Part shown: positions 32,455 to 42,040 of the stretch, piece by piece | How the letters are laid out: each line of letters opens with the position of its first letter | Position numbering within the stretch: position 1 is the stretch's first letter | DNA from: Cedecea neteri | Lineage (GTDB): Bacteria; Pseudomonadota; Gammaproteobacteria; Enterobacterales; Enterobacteriaceae | DNA length: 64,000 nt | Assembly (NCBI RefSeq): GCF_000758305.1 | Contig: NZ_CP009458.1 | Span: 2,418,001 to 2,482,000 of the forward strand | Direction of reading: 5' to 3' | Position numbers and translations under genes: made by a program | The notes under the pieces: model-generated | Database searches by the model: none | What the model saw: only the letters and a program-made list of their open reading frames with translations | Told to the model about the DNA's origin: nothing

Positions 32455-33741
32455 TTACTTTTTGAGGTCGGATTTGAAATCACGTTTGTCGTAGCCAGTG
32501 TACAGCTGACGTGGACGGGCAATTTTGATGCCGTCGTCGTGCATTTCGTTCCAGTGTGCAATCCAGCCCACGGTACGCGCCATCGCGAAGATAACGGTAA
32601 ACATGGAGGAAGGAATGCCCATCGCCTTCAGGATGATGCCGGAGTAGAAGTCTACGTTCGGGTAGAGTTTCTTCTCGATGAAGTACGGGTCGTTCAGCGC
32701 AATGTGTTCCAGCTCCATCGCCACTTCCAGCAGGTTGTTATCCTTCAGGTTCAGCTCTTTCAGCACTTCGTGACAGGTTTCACGCATCACGGTGGCACGC
32801 GGGTCGTAGTTTTTGTACACGCGGTGGCCGAAGCCCATCAGGCGGAACGAGTCGTTCTTGTCTTTGGCACGACGGATAAATTCTGGAATGTGCTCCACAG
32901 TACTGATTTCTTCCAGCATTTTCAGTGCAGCTTCGTTCGCGCCGCCGTGAGCCGGTCCCCACAGGGAAGCGATCCCCGCCGCGATACACGCAAATGGGTT
33001 CGCGCCAGAAGAGCCTGCGGTACGCACGGTTGATGTCGATGCGTTTTGCTCATGGTCAGCGTGCAGGATCAAAATACGATCCATTGCGCGTTCCAGAATT
33101 GGGTTAACTTTGTATTCTTCGCACGGCGTGGAGAACATCATGTTCAGGAAGTTAGCCGAGTAGGAGAGGTCGTTGCGTGGGTAAACAAACGGCTGGCCAA
33201 TCGAATACTTGTAACACATTGCCGCTACGGTTGGCATTTTGGACAGCAGGCGGAATGCCGCGATTTCACGGTGACGTGGGTTATTTACGTCAAGGGAGTC
33301 GTGGTAGAACGCCGCCAACGCACCGGTTACGCCGCACAGCACGGCCATCGGATGCGAATCGCGACGGAAGCCGTGGAACAGACGGGTGATCTGCTCGTGA
33401 ATCATGGTGTGGCGGGTAACGGTGGTTTTGAATTCGTCGAACTGTTCCTGAGTCGGTTTTTCACCGTTCAGCAGGATGTAGCACACTTCCAGGTAGCTGG
33501 ATTCAGTGGCCAGTTGGTCAATCGGGAAACCGCGGTGCAAAAGAATGCCTTCGTCACCGTCGATATAAGTGATTTTAGATTCGCAGGATGCGGTAGAGGT
33601 GAAACCTGGGTCAAAAGTAAATACACCTTTAGAACCAAGACTACGGATATCAATTACATCCTGACCTAGCGTGCCCTTTAGCACATCAAGTTCGAGAGCA
33701 TCGTCACCATTAAGGGTGAGGTTTGCTTTAGTATCAGCCAT
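32455..33741 (-). CDS. gltA: Citrate synthase, type II
   Basis: Condenses acetyl-CoA and oxaloacetate to start the TCA cycle. The 428-residue protein is the NADH-inhibited hexameric type known from E. coli (427). Catalytic regions are present: ILHADHEQNAST (His near 265), GFGHRVYKN (His near 306) and the Asp in NVDFYSG near 362. It has its own long upstream region and is read away from the sdh-suc operon. Confidence 0.98.
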   Translation of the reverse strand: MADTKANLTLNGDDALELDVLKGTLGQDVIDIRSLGSKGVFTFDPGFTSTASCESKITYIDGDEGILLHRGFPIDQLATESSYLEVCYILLNGEKPTQEQFDEFKTTVTRHTMIHEQITRLFHGFRRDSHPMAVLCGVTGALAAFYHDSLDVNNPRHREIAAFRLLSKMPTVAAMCYKYSIGQPFVYPRNDLSYSANFLNMMFSTPCEEYKVNPILERAMDRILILHADHEQNASTSTVRTAGSSGANPFACIAAGIASLWGPAHGGANEAALKMLEEISTVEHIPEFIRRAKDKNDSFRLMGFGHRVYKNYDPRATVMRETCHEVLKELNLKDNNLLEVAMELEHIALNDPYFIEKKLYPNVDFYSGIILKAMGIPSSMFTVIFAMARTVGWIAHWNEMHDDGIKIARPRQLYTGYDKRDFKSDLKK

Positions 33742-34054
33742 TTACGGTCTCCTTAGCGCCTTATTTCATAAGACTGCCGGGCGTCCGATTTGCATTCGAA
33801 CCCACAATGGTTGGTTACCAGTTTTTTAATTGGCTCGCGGCTCTGTTTAGAGGAGTACAACCAGGGTACAGAGCGATGGGCGCTTGCAGGTAACACTCGC
33901 TTTGAGGGCGAAACTACAGCAAATCAGCGTCTTAGCAATCAGTATCATTCAAACCTGTATATCACTAATAACTGTCCTGATCTCTCGGGTCAATACCCAT
34001 CCACTGTTACATAACTATTACTCAGGTGAAAGGCTGACCCTATAACTTTTGCGA

Positions 34055-34084
34055 ATTATACGGCTTTTCTGGCCCTGTTTGTAA
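34055..34084 (-). promoter_or_regulatory. gltA promoter
   Basis: On the minus strand a consensus TATAAT (34055-34060) has TTACAA (34079-34084) 18 bases upstream. Confidence 0.7.
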
Positions 34085-34194
34085 CAAGAATGTTTAACTT
34101 TTGTCAAATCAGATGATTAAAATTTAAAATAATGTTGTTATCGTGATCCTGCTCACTGTTCCGAGCAAAACCCTTCAAACATTATGTGGGTTAA

Positions 34195-34223
34195 TTGTAA
34201 TGATTTTGTGAAGAGCCTATACT
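34195..34223 (+). promoter_or_regulatory. sdhC promoter
   Basis: TTGTAA (34195-34200), 17 bases, TATACT (34218-34223). The leader that follows is the region in which E. coli sdhC mRNA is targeted by the small RNAs RyhB and Spot 42. Confidence 0.85.
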
Positions 34224-34401
34224 GCCGCCAGGTCTCCGGAACACCCTGCTACCGGGAGCCACCCAGCGTTGTAGCCAGATCTCTGGCCTCTGGATGTAGC
34301 TGTTTTTTGCATGACGCACAGTTATAGAAAGTTAGCGCTGTCTGACCCCGAATGCAGATCCGGAGGAAGGAAACAATAAGAAGAGCATGTGGGCGCTATT
34401 C

Positions 34402-34791
34402 ATGATAAGAAACGTGAAAAAACAACGACCTGTCAATCTGGACCTGAAAACGATCCGGTTCCCCGTCACTGCAATCGCTTCCATCCTCCACCGCGTTTCC
34501 GGCGTGATCACATTTGTGGCGGTCGGCATTCTGCTTTGGTTGCTGGGACTGTCACTCTCCTCCCCGGAAGGTTTTCTGACCGCGTCCGCCGTGATGAGCA
34601 GCTTTATCGTTAAATTTATAATGTGGGGCATTCTGACGGCTCTGGCCTATCACGTGGTGGTCGGTATCCGCCATCTGCTGATGGACTTTGGCTATCTGGA
34701 AGAGACCTTTGTAGCGGGCAAACGATCCGCACATATCTCCTTTGTTATTACTGTCGTGCTTTCAATTCTTGCAGGAGTCCTCGTATGGTAA
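34402..34791 (+). CDS. sdhC: Succinate dehydrogenase cytochrome b556 subunit
   Basis: A membrane anchor of complex II, 129 residues as in E. coli, with three membrane helices. It contributes to the ubiquinone site (SGVIT region near residue 27, with Ser and Arg) and a heme ligand His in the second helix (HVVVGIRH). Start is at MIRNVKKQ (34402); an in-frame ATG five codons earlier is close to the ribosome site. First gene of sdhCDAB-sucABCD; its stop overlaps sdhD. Confidence 0.97.
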   Translation: MIRNVKKQRPVNLDLKTIRFPVTAIASILHRVSGVITFVAVGILLWLLGLSLSSPEGFLTASAVMSSFIVKFIMWGILTALAYHVVVGIRHLLMDFGYLEETFVAGKRSAHISFVITVVLSILAGVLVW

Positions 34792-35132
34792 GCAATGCCT
34801 CCGCATTGGGTCGCAATGGCGTGCACGATTATGTGCTGGTTCGCGCTACCGCCATCGTACTCACCCTGTACATCATCTACATGATTGGCTTCTTCGCTGT
34901 CACCGGCGAGCTGACCTACGACGTCTGGCACGGCTTCTTTGCCTCTGCCTTCACCAAAGTTTTCACCCTGCTGGCACTGTTCTCTATTTTGATCCATGCC
35001 TGGATTGGCATGTGGCAGGTGTTGACCGACTACGTTAAACCGCTGGCGATTCGCCTTCCTTTACAGCTGCTGATTGTTGTCGCGCTGTTGGTTTACGTCA
35101 TTTATGGATTCGTTGTGGTGTGGGGTGTGTAA
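34785..35132 (+). CDS. sdhD: Succinate dehydrogenase membrane anchor subunit
   Basis: The second membrane anchor of complex II, 115 residues, three helices. The heme-ligand His is in LFSILIHAWIGMWQV near residue 71, followed by the quinone-site Asp-Tyr of LTDYVKPL. It overlaps sdhC by seven bases at the start and sdhA by one base (TAATG) at the end. Confidence 0.97.
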   Translation: MVSNASALGRNGVHDYVLVRATAIVLTLYIIYMIGFFAVTGELTYDVWHGFFASAFTKVFTLLALFSILIHAWIGMWQVLTDYVKPLAIRLPLQLLIVVALLVYVIYGFVVVWGV

Positions 35133-36898
35133 TGAAACTGCCAGTCAGAGAATTTGATGCTGTAGTGATTGGTGCCGGCGGCGCAGGTATGCGCGCGGCG
35201 CTACAGATTTCCCAGAGCGGCCAGACCTGTGCGCTGCTTTCTAAAGTGTTCCCGACCCGTTCCCATACCGTATCCGCGCAGGGTGGCATCACCGTCGCGC
35301 TCGGTAATACCCATGAAGACAACTGGGAATGGCACATGTACGACACGGTAAAAGGTTCCGACTACATCGGTGACCAGGACGCCATCGAATATATGTGTAA
35401 AACCGGCCCGGAAGCGATTCTGGAACTGGACCACATGGGCCTGCCTTTCTCCCGTCTGGAAAACGGCACCATTTATCAACGCCCGTTCGGCGGCCAGTCG
35501 AAAGACTTCGGCGGCGAGCAGGCGGCACGTACTGCAGCAGCCGCTGACCGTACCGGCCACGCGCTGCTGCACACTTTGTATCAGCAGAACCTGAAAAACC
35601 ACACCACCATCTTCTCCGAGTGGTATGCGCTTGATCTGGTGAAAAACGCCGATGGCGCGGTGGTTGGCTGTACCGCGCTGTGCATCGAAACCGGTGAAGT
35701 CGTTTACTTCAAAGCCCGCGCAACCGTGCTGGCAACCGGTGGTGCGGGTCGTATCTATCAGTCCACCACCAATGCCCACATCAACACCGGTGACGGCGTC
35801 GGTATGGCTATCCGTGCTGGCGTGCCGGTGCAGGATATGGAAATGTGGCAGTTCCACCCAACCGGTATCGCCGGGGCAGGGGTTCTGGTCACAGAAGGCT
35901 GCCGCGGTGAAGGCGGTTACCTGCTGAACAAACACGGCGAGCGCTTCATGGAGCGTTACGCCCCGAATGCGAAAGACCTGGCGGGTCGTGACGTGGTGGC
36001 GCGTTCCATCATGATCGAGATCCGTGAAGGCCGTGGCTGTGATGGTCCATGGGGTCCACACGCCAAGCTGAAACTCGATCACCTGGGTAAAGAAGTGCTG
36101 GAATCCCGCCTGCCGGGTATTCTGGAACTGTCCCGTACCTTCGCCCACGTCGATCCGGTGAAAGAGCCGATCCCGGTAATTCCAACCTGCCACTATATGA
36201 TGGGCGGTATTCCGACCAAAGTAACTGGTCAGGCGCTGACCGTGAACGAGCAGGGCGAAGATGTAGTTATCCCTGGTTTGTTCGCCGTGGGCGAAATCGC
36301 GTGTGTTTCCGTACACGGTGCGAACCGTCTGGGCGGCAACTCTCTGCTTGACCTGGTGGTGTTCGGGCGTGCTGTTGGCCTGCACCTGCAGGAATCCATT
36401 GCCGAGCAGGGCGATCTGCTTGACGCAACCGACGCTGAAATCGACGCCTCCCTTGAGCGCCTCAACCGCTGGAACGGCAACCGTAACGGTGAAGATCCGG
36501 TGGAAATCCGCAAAGCGCTGCAGGAATGTATGCAGCACAACTTCTCGGTGTTCCGTGAAGGTGACGCGATGGCCAAAGGGCTTGAGCAGCTGAAAGCAAT
36601 CCGTGAGCGCCTGAAAAATGCCCGTCTGGACGACACTTCCAGCGAGTTCAACACCCAGCGCGTTGAGTGTCTGGAGCTGGATAACCTGATGGAAACCGCT
36701 TACGCCACTGCGGTGTCGGCCAACTTCCGTACCGAGAGCCGTGGCGCACATAGCCGCTTCGACTTCCCGGAGCGTGATGACGAAAACTGGCTGTGCCATT
36801 CCCTGTATCTGCCAGAGACGGAATCCATGACGCGTCGTAGCGTCAACATGGAACCGAAACTGCGTCCGGCGTTCCCGCCGAAGATTCGTACTTATTAA
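35132..36898 (+). CDS. sdhA: Succinate dehydrogenase flavoprotein subunit
   Basis: Oxidises succinate to fumarate with covalently bound FAD. The 588 residues equal the E. coli length. The dinucleotide fold GAGGAGMRAAL lies near residue 14, His45 in TRSHTVSAQGG is the FAD attachment site, and the active-site Arg/His regions QFHPTGIAGAG and HYMMGGIPT are intact. The ATG overlaps the sdhD stop. Confidence 0.98.
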   Translation: MKLPVREFDAVVIGAGGAGMRAALQISQSGQTCALLSKVFPTRSHTVSAQGGITVALGNTHEDNWEWHMYDTVKGSDYIGDQDAIEYMCKTGPEAILELDHMGLPFSRLENGTIYQRPFGGQSKDFGGEQAARTAAAADRTGHALLHTLYQQNLKNHTTIFSEWYALDLVKNADGAVVGCTALCIETGEVVYFKARATVLATGGAGRIYQSTTNAHINTGDGVGMAIRAGVPVQDMEMWQFHPTGIAGAGVLVTEGCRGEGGYLLNKHGERFMERYAPNAKDLAGRDVVARSIMIEIREGRGCDGPWGPHAKLKLDHLGKEVLESRLPGILELSRTFAHVDPVKEPIPVIPTCHYMMGGIPTKVTGQALTVNEQGEDVVIPGLFAVGEIACVSVHGANRLGGNSLLDLVVFGRAVGLHLQESIAEQGDLLDATDAEIDASLERLNRWNGNRNGEDPVEIRKALQECMQHNFSVFREGDAMAKGLEQLKAIRERLKNARLDDTSSEFNTQRVECLELDNLMETAYATAVSANFRTESRGAHSRFDFPERDDENWLCHSLYLPETESMTRRSVNMEPKLRPAFPPKIRTY

Positions 36899-36913
36899 TG
36901 CGGAGACAGGACA

Positions 36914-37630
36914 ATGAAACTCGAATTCTCAGTTTATCGTTATAACCCGGATGTAGACGACGCTCCGCGCATGCAGGATTACACCCTGGAAGCGGAAGAC
37001 GGTCGCGACATGATGCTGCTTGACGCTTTAATGCAGCTGAAAGAAAAAGATCCTAGTCTGTCCTTCCGTCGCTCTTGTCGTGAAGGGGTTTGTGGCTCTG
37101 ACGGCCTGAACATGAACGGCAAAAACGGGCTGGCCTGTATCACGCCAATCTCGGCGCTCGGTAACGGTAAGCAGAAGATAGTCATCCGTCCTCTGCCTGG
37201 CCTGCCGGTGATCCGCGATCTGGTGGTAGACATGGGGCAATTCTATGCTCAATATGAGAAGATTAAGCCTTACTTGTTGAATAATGGGCAAAATCCACCC
37301 GCTCGTGAGCATTTGCAGTCGCCTGAGCAGCGTGAAAAACTGGATGGTCTGTACGAGTGTATTCTTTGCGCTTGCTGCTCGACTTCTTGCCCGTCGTTCT
37401 GGTGGAACCCGGACAAGTTTATCGGCCCGGCCGGTTTGCTGGCGGCGTATCGCTTCCTGATCGACAGCCGCGACACCGAAACGGACGCGCGTCTGGACGG
37501 CCTGAGCGATGCTTTCAGCGTATTCCGTTGCCACAGCATTATGAACTGCGTCAGCGTTTGTCCTAAGGGGCTGAACCCGACGAAAGCTATCGGCCATATC
37601 AAGTCGATGCTGTTGCAAAAAAGCGCTTAA
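36914..37630 (+). CDS. sdhB: Succinate dehydrogenase iron-sulfur subunit
   Basis: Carries electrons from FAD to quinone through three clusters. In the 238-residue protein, SCREGVCGSDG and the following NGLAC bind the [2Fe-2S] cluster, CILCACCSTSCPS and CHSIMNCVSVCPKGL bind the [4Fe-4S] and [3Fe-4S] clusters. Fifteen bases after sdhA. The gap to sucA contains structured repeats that could separate sdh from suc expression. Confidence 0.98.
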   Translation: MKLEFSVYRYNPDVDDAPRMQDYTLEAEDGRDMMLLDALMQLKEKDPSLSFRRSCREGVCGSDGLNMNGKNGLACITPISALGNGKQKIVIRPLPGLPVIRDLVVDMGQFYAQYEKIKPYLLNNGQNPPAREHLQSPEQREKLDGLYECILCACCSTSCPSFWWNPDKFIGPAGLLAAYRFLIDSRDTETDARLDGLSDAFSVFRCHSIMNCVSVCPKGLNPTKAIGHIKSMLLQKSA

Positions 37631-37639
37631 GTTAGAAAA

Positions 37640-37730
37640 GTACCCTCTCCTCGTAGGGGAGAGGGTACAAATTGCAGGAAATCTTTAAAAACTGCCGACG
37701 ATCTTCCCTTTCTCATGTAAGGGGAAGGGT
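37640..37730. repeat. Inverted-repeat element between sdhB and sucA
   Basis: A perfect 11-bp stem (37640-37650 with 37658-37668, arms like GTACCCTCTCC) is followed by a second, imperfect one (about 37704-37727, arms like CTTCCCTT/AAGGGGAAG). Pyrimidine-rich/purine-rich palindromes of this style are scattered between genes in several enterobacteria; I saw no second copy in this window. It may stabilise or attenuate the long mRNA. Confidence 0.6.
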
Positions 37731-37892
37731 TAGGGGAAACCCTTAAGACAGTTTCTAAAGGTTCCTTCGCGGGCCGCCCTCCACGGCAACAGGCTCGAAG
37801 AAAGTGAACCCTGGAACGTATACCTGTATACCCTACGGTGTGCGTTATAGTTATCCACGGCGAAATAAGCATAAAATGCTTAAGGGATCACG

Positions 37893-40700
37893 ATGCAGAA
37901 CGGCGCGATGAAGCCCTGGCTGGACTCTTCCTGGCTGGCGGGCGCAAACCAGTCCTACATAGAGCAGCTCTATGAAGACTTCTTAACCGATCCTGACTCT
38001 GTTGATGCGCACTGGCGCACCATGTTCCAGCAGTTACCTGGCACCGGAGCCAGACCGGATCAATTCCATTCAAAAACGCGTGATTATTTCCGTCGTCTGG
38101 CGAAGGATGCCTCACGTTACTCCACCGCAATCACCGATCCTGACACCGATGCCAAACAGGTAAAAGTGTTGCAGCTGATCAACGCCTGGCGTTTCCGCGG
38201 CCATCAGGCGGCTAAGCTCGATCCGCTTGGGCTTTGGCAGCAGGAAACGGTTGCCGATCTGGATCCGGCGTTCCATAACCTGACCGAAGAAGATTTGCAG
38301 CAGAGCTTCAACGTGGGATCGTTTGCCATCGGCAAAGAGACCATGAAGCTTGCCGACCTGATCGCTGCGCTGAAGCAAACCTACGGTGGGTCGATCGGTG
38401 CGGAATACATGCACATCACCAATACCGAAGAAAAACGCTGGATCCAGCAGCGCATCGAATCGGTAGCTGGTCGTTCAAGCTTTACTCAGGAAGAGAAAAA
38501 ACGTTTCCTGAGCGAGCTGACTGCAGCAGAAGGTCTGGAACGTTACCTGGGTGCAAAATTCCCAGGCGCGAAACGCTTCTCGCTGGAAGGCGGCGACGCG
38601 CTGGTACCGATGCTCAAAGAGATGATTCGCCACGCCGGCAAGAGCGGCACGCGCGAAGTGGTGCTGGGTATGGCGCACCGTGGTCGTCTTAACGTACTGA
38701 TCAACGTACTGGGTAAAAAACCGCAGGATCTGTTCGACGAATTTGCGGGCAAACATAAAGAACATCTCGGCACCGGCGACGTGAAGTACCACATGGGCTT
38801 CTCTTCCGATGTTGAAACCGAAGGCGGCCTGGTTCACCTGGCGCTGGCATTCAACCCGTCACACCTGGAAATCGTTAGCCCGGTGGTTATCGGTTCCGTG
38901 CGTGCGCGTCTGGATCGTCTGGATAAGCCAGGCAGCAACCAGGTATTGCCAATCACCATTCACGGTGATGCCGCGGTAGCCGGGCAGGGCGTGGTTCAGG
39001 AAACCCTGAATATGTCCAAAGCGCGTGGCTACGAAGTGGGCGGTACCGTGCGTATCGTTATCAACAACCAGATTGGTTTCACCACCTCTAACCCGCTGGA
39101 TGCGCGTTCCACGCCATACTGTACCGACATCGGTAAGATGGTGATGGCGCCGATTTTCCACGTGAATGCGGATGACCCGGAAGCCGTAGCTTTCGTGACC
39201 CGTCTGGCGCTGGACTTCCGTAACACCTTCAAACGTGACGTGTTTATCGACCTGGTTTGCTATCGCCGTCACGGGCACAACGAAGCTGACGAGCCAAGCG
39301 CAACGCAGCCGGTGATGTACCAGAAGATCAAAAAACATCCGACCCCACGCAAGATCTACGCAGACAAACTGGAGCAGGACAAACTGGCCACGCTGGAAGA
39401 TGCCACCGAAATGGTGAATCTGTACCGCGATGCGCTGGATGCCGGCGAATGTGTCGTGCAAGAGTGGCGTCCGATGAACATGCACTCCTTTACCTGGTCG
39501 CCGTACCTCAACCACGAGTGGGATGAAAGCTACCCGAATAAAGTTGAGATGAAGCGCGTTCAGGAACTGGCTAAGCGCATCAGCACCGTGCCGGAAGCCG
39601 TAGAGATGCAGTCCCGCGTGGCGAAAATCTACAGCGACCGTCAGGACATGGCGAACGGCAATAAACTGTTCGACTGGGGTGCAGCGGAAAACCTGGCTTA
39701 TGCAACGCTGGTGGATGAAGGCGTGTCCGTTCGTCTGTCCGGTGAAGATGCTGGCCGTGGGACCTTCTTCCACCGTCACGCTGTTATCCATAACCAGACC
39801 AACGGCTCTACCTATACGCCACTGGCGCACGTTCACAACAGCCAGGGTATCTTCAAAGTCTGGGATTCCGTGCTGTCTGAAGAAGCAGTGCTGGCCTTTG
39901 AATACGGCTATGCCACGGCAGAACCTCGCACCCTGACTATTTGGGAAGCGCAGTTCGGCGACTTCGCCAACGGGGCACAGGTGGTGATTGACCAGTTCAT
40001 CAGCTCCGGCGAGCAGAAATGGGGCCGTATGTGTGGCCTGGTGATGCTGCTGCCGCACGGCTATGAAGGGCAAGGTCCAGAGCACTCCTCCGCTCGTCTG
40101 GAACGTTACCTCCAGCTGTGTGCCGAGCAGAACATGCAGGTTTGCGTGCCATCTACTCCGGCTCAGGTTTATCACATGCTGCGTCGTCAGGCGCTGCGCG
40201 GGATGCGCCGTCCGCTGGTGGTGATGTCACCGAAATCTCTGCTGCGCCATCCGCTGGCAGTTTCCAGCCTCGACGAACTGGCCAACGGCACGTTCCAGCC
40301 GGCAATTGGTGAGATTGACGAACTGGATCCGAAAGGCGTGAAGCGCGTTGTTCTGTGTTCCGGTAAGGTCTACTACGACCTGCTTGAGCAGCGCCGTAAG
40401 AATGAGCAGAAGGATGTGGCGATTGTGCGTATCGAGCAGCTCTATCCGTTCCCGCATCAGGCGGTACAGGAAGCGCTGAAGCCGTTCGCTCACGTACACG
40501 ACTTCGTCTGGTGCCAGGAAGAGCCGCTGAACCAGGGCGCCTGGTACTGCAGCCAGCACCACTTCCGCGAAGTGATTCCGTTTGGGTCCGCTCTGCGTTA
40601 TGCAGGTCGCCCGGCCTCCGCCTCTCCGGCGGTAGGGTATATGTCCGTTCACCAGAAGCAACAGCAAGATCTGGTTAATGACGCGCTGAACGTCGAATAA
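37893..40700 (+). CDS. sucA: 2-oxoglutarate dehydrogenase E1
   Basis: The thiamine-diphosphate-dependent decarboxylase of the 2-oxoglutarate dehydrogenase complex. It has 935 residues, two more than E. coli. The N-terminal tail that binds E2 (WLAGANQSYIEQLYEDF) is present, as are the active-site stretch MAHRGRLNVL near 260, HGDAAVAGQGVVQE near 355 and the metal/ThDP region around NNQIGFTT. It starts 262 bases after sdhB, with sucB 15 bases downstream. Confidence 0.98.
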   Translation: MQNGAMKPWLDSSWLAGANQSYIEQLYEDFLTDPDSVDAHWRTMFQQLPGTGARPDQFHSKTRDYFRRLAKDASRYSTAITDPDTDAKQVKVLQLINAWRFRGHQAAKLDPLGLWQQETVADLDPAFHNLTEEDLQQSFNVGSFAIGKETMKLADLIAALKQTYGGSIGAEYMHITNTEEKRWIQQRIESVAGRSSFTQEEKKRFLSELTAAEGLERYLGAKFPGAKRFSLEGGDALVPMLKEMIRHAGKSGTREVVLGMAHRGRLNVLINVLGKKPQDLFDEFAGKHKEHLGTGDVKYHMGFSSDVETEGGLVHLALAFNPSHLEIVSPVVIGSVRARLDRLDKPGSNQVLPITIHGDAAVAGQGVVQETLNMSKARGYEVGGTVRIVINNQIGFTTSNPLDARSTPYCTDIGKMVMAPIFHVNADDPEAVAFVTRLALDFRNTFKRDVFIDLVCYRRHGHNEADEPSATQPVMYQKIKKHPTPRKIYADKLEQDKLATLEDATEMVNLYRDALDAGECVVQEWRPMNMHSFTWSPYLNHEWDESYPNKVEMKRVQELAKRISTVPEAVEMQSRVAKIYSDRQDMANGNKLFDWGAAENLAYATLVDEGVSVRLSGEDAGRGTFFHRHAVIHNQTNGSTYTPLAHVHNSQGIFKVWDSVLSEEAVLAFEYGYATAEPRTLTIWEAQFGDFANGAQVVIDQFISSGEQKWGRMCGLVMLLPHGYEGQGPEHSSARLERYLQLCAEQNMQVCVPSTPAQVYHMLRRQALRGMRRPLVVMSPKSLLRHPLAVSSLDELANGTFQPAIGEIDELDPKGVKRVVLCSGKVYYDLLEQRRKNEQKDVAIVRIEQLYPFPHQAVQEALKPFAHVHDFVWCQEEPLNQGAWYCSQHHFREVIPFGSALRYAGRPASASPAVGYMSVHQKQQQDLVNDALNVE

Positions 40701-40715
40701 ATTAAAGGATAAATA

Positions 40716-41942
40716 ATGAGTAGCGTAGATATTCTAGTTCCTGACCTGCCTGAGTCCGTAGCCGACGCGACAGTGGCAACCTGGCATAAAAAACCGGGCG
40801 ACAGCGTCAAACGTGACGAAGTGCTGGTTGAAATCGAAACTGACAAAGTGGTACTGGAAGTACCCGCGTCTGCGGACGGCGTTCTGGATGCAGTCCTGGA
40901 AGATGAAGGCACAACTGTGACCTCTCGTCAGATTCTGGGCCGCCTGCGTGAAGGCAACAGCGGCGGGAAAGAGTCCTCCGCAAAAGCTGACACCAAAGAG
41001 TCTACTCCGGCCCAGCGTCAGCAGGCTTCTCTGGAAGAGCAGAGCAATGATGCCCTCAGCCCGGCTATCCGCCGCCTGATCGCAGAGAACGACCTCGACG
41101 CCAGCGCTATCAAAGGCAGCGGCGTAGGTGGTCGTCTCACTCGTGAAGATGTTGAAAAACACCTGAGCGAAGCGAAAGCGAAACAGCCTGCACAGGCGAA
41201 AACTGCTGAAGCCGCTCAGGCACCGGTTGCGCCACTGGCTGGCCGCAGCGAAAAACGCGTACCAATGACCCGTCTGCGCAAGCGCGTAGCCGAGCGTCTG
41301 CTGGAAGCGAAAAACTCTACCGCCATGCTCACCACGTTCAACGAAGTGAACATGAAGCCAATCATGGAACTGCGTAAGCAGTACGGCGAAGCGTTTGAAA
41401 AACGCCACGGCGTGCGTCTGGGCTTCATGTCCTTCTACATTAAAGCGGTTGTTGAAGCGCTGAAACGCTATCCGGAAGTGAATGCTTCCATCGACGGCGA
41501 AGACGTGGTTTACCACAACTACTTTGATGTCAGCATCGCGGTTTCTACCCCGCGTGGCCTGGTGACTCCAGTGCTGAAAGATGTTGATACCCTGGGCATG
41601 GCCGACATCGAAAAACGCATCAAAGAGCTGGCGGTGAAAGGCCGTGACGGCAAACTGACCGTGGAAGAGCTGACCGGTGGTAACTTCACCATCACCAACG
41701 GTGGCGTCTTCGGCTCCCTGATGTCTACGCCAATCATCAACCCACCGCAAAGCGCGATCCTGGGTATGCACGCCATCAAAGATCGCCCAATGGCGGTGGA
41801 CGGTAAAGTTGAGATCCTGCCGATGATGTACCTGGCGCTCTCTTACGATCACCGTCTGATCGATGGCCGCGAGTCCGTGGGTTACCTGGTAGCGATTAAA
41901 GAGCTGCTGGAAGATCCAACTCGTCTGCTGCTGGACGTGTAG
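40716..41942 (+). CDS. sucB: Dihydrolipoyl succinyltransferase (E2 of 2-oxoglutarate dehydrogenase)
   Basis: The core of the complex; transfers succinyl from E1 to CoA. In 408 residues: lipoyl domain with Lys44 in ETDKVVLEV, a linker, the E3-binding domain (SPAIRRLIAENDLDASAIKG, about 110-150), a second Ala-rich linker (three residues longer overall than E. coli) and the catalytic domain with SYDHRLIDGRE (His near 379). Ordinary operon member. Confidence 0.98.
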   Translation: MSSVDILVPDLPESVADATVATWHKKPGDSVKRDEVLVEIETDKVVLEVPASADGVLDAVLEDEGTTVTSRQILGRLREGNSGGKESSAKADTKESTPAQRQQASLEEQSNDALSPAIRRLIAENDLDASAIKGSGVGGRLTREDVEKHLSEAKAKQPAQAKTAEAAQAPVAPLAGRSEKRVPMTRLRKRVAERLLEAKNSTAMLTTFNEVNMKPIMELRKQYGEAFEKRHGVRLGFMSFYIKAVVEALKRYPEVNASIDGEDVVYHNYFDVSIAVSTPRGLVTPVLKDVDTLGMADIEKRIKELAVKGRDGKLTVEELTGGNFTITNGGVFGSLMSTPIINPPQSAILGMHAIKDRPMAVDGKVEILPMMYLALSYDHRLIDGRESVGYLVAIKELLEDPTRLLLDV

Positions 41943-41956
41943 TCGAACAAGACTCT

Positions 41957-41978
41957 GGCGGGTGCTATGACACCCGCC
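41957..41978 (+). other. Hairpin between sucB and sucC
   Basis: A perfect 8-bp GC-rich stem (41957-41964 with 41971-41978) with a six-base loop, in the 98-base gap. No T run follows, so it is more likely an mRNA-stability element than a terminator. Confidence 0.6.
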
Positions 41979-42040
41979 CCTACAACCAAATCTAACCTTA
42001 CCCCGAGCATTAATGCTCTTTATCTGGATGGATAGAACTC

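Larger units (their letters stand above)
33742..34401. promoter_or_regulatory. gltA-sdhC divergent regulatory region
   Basis: A 660-base gap between two TCA cycle operons read apart. It holds a gltA promoter at 34055-34084 and an sdhC promoter at 34195-34223, giving leaders of roughly 300 and 170 bases. The AT-rich stretch between the promoters, about 34085-34194, is where ArcA and CRP act in E. coli; I do not assign exact boxes. No coding sequence was found in it. Confidence 0.75.

Noticed and set aside
35201..36799. 532-codon frame opposite sdhA
   Set aside because: Shadow frame; sdhA on the other strand is a full-length match with all active-site residues.
38859..40175. 438-codon frame opposite sucA
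   Set aside because: Shadow frame for the same reasons; no start signal or domains.
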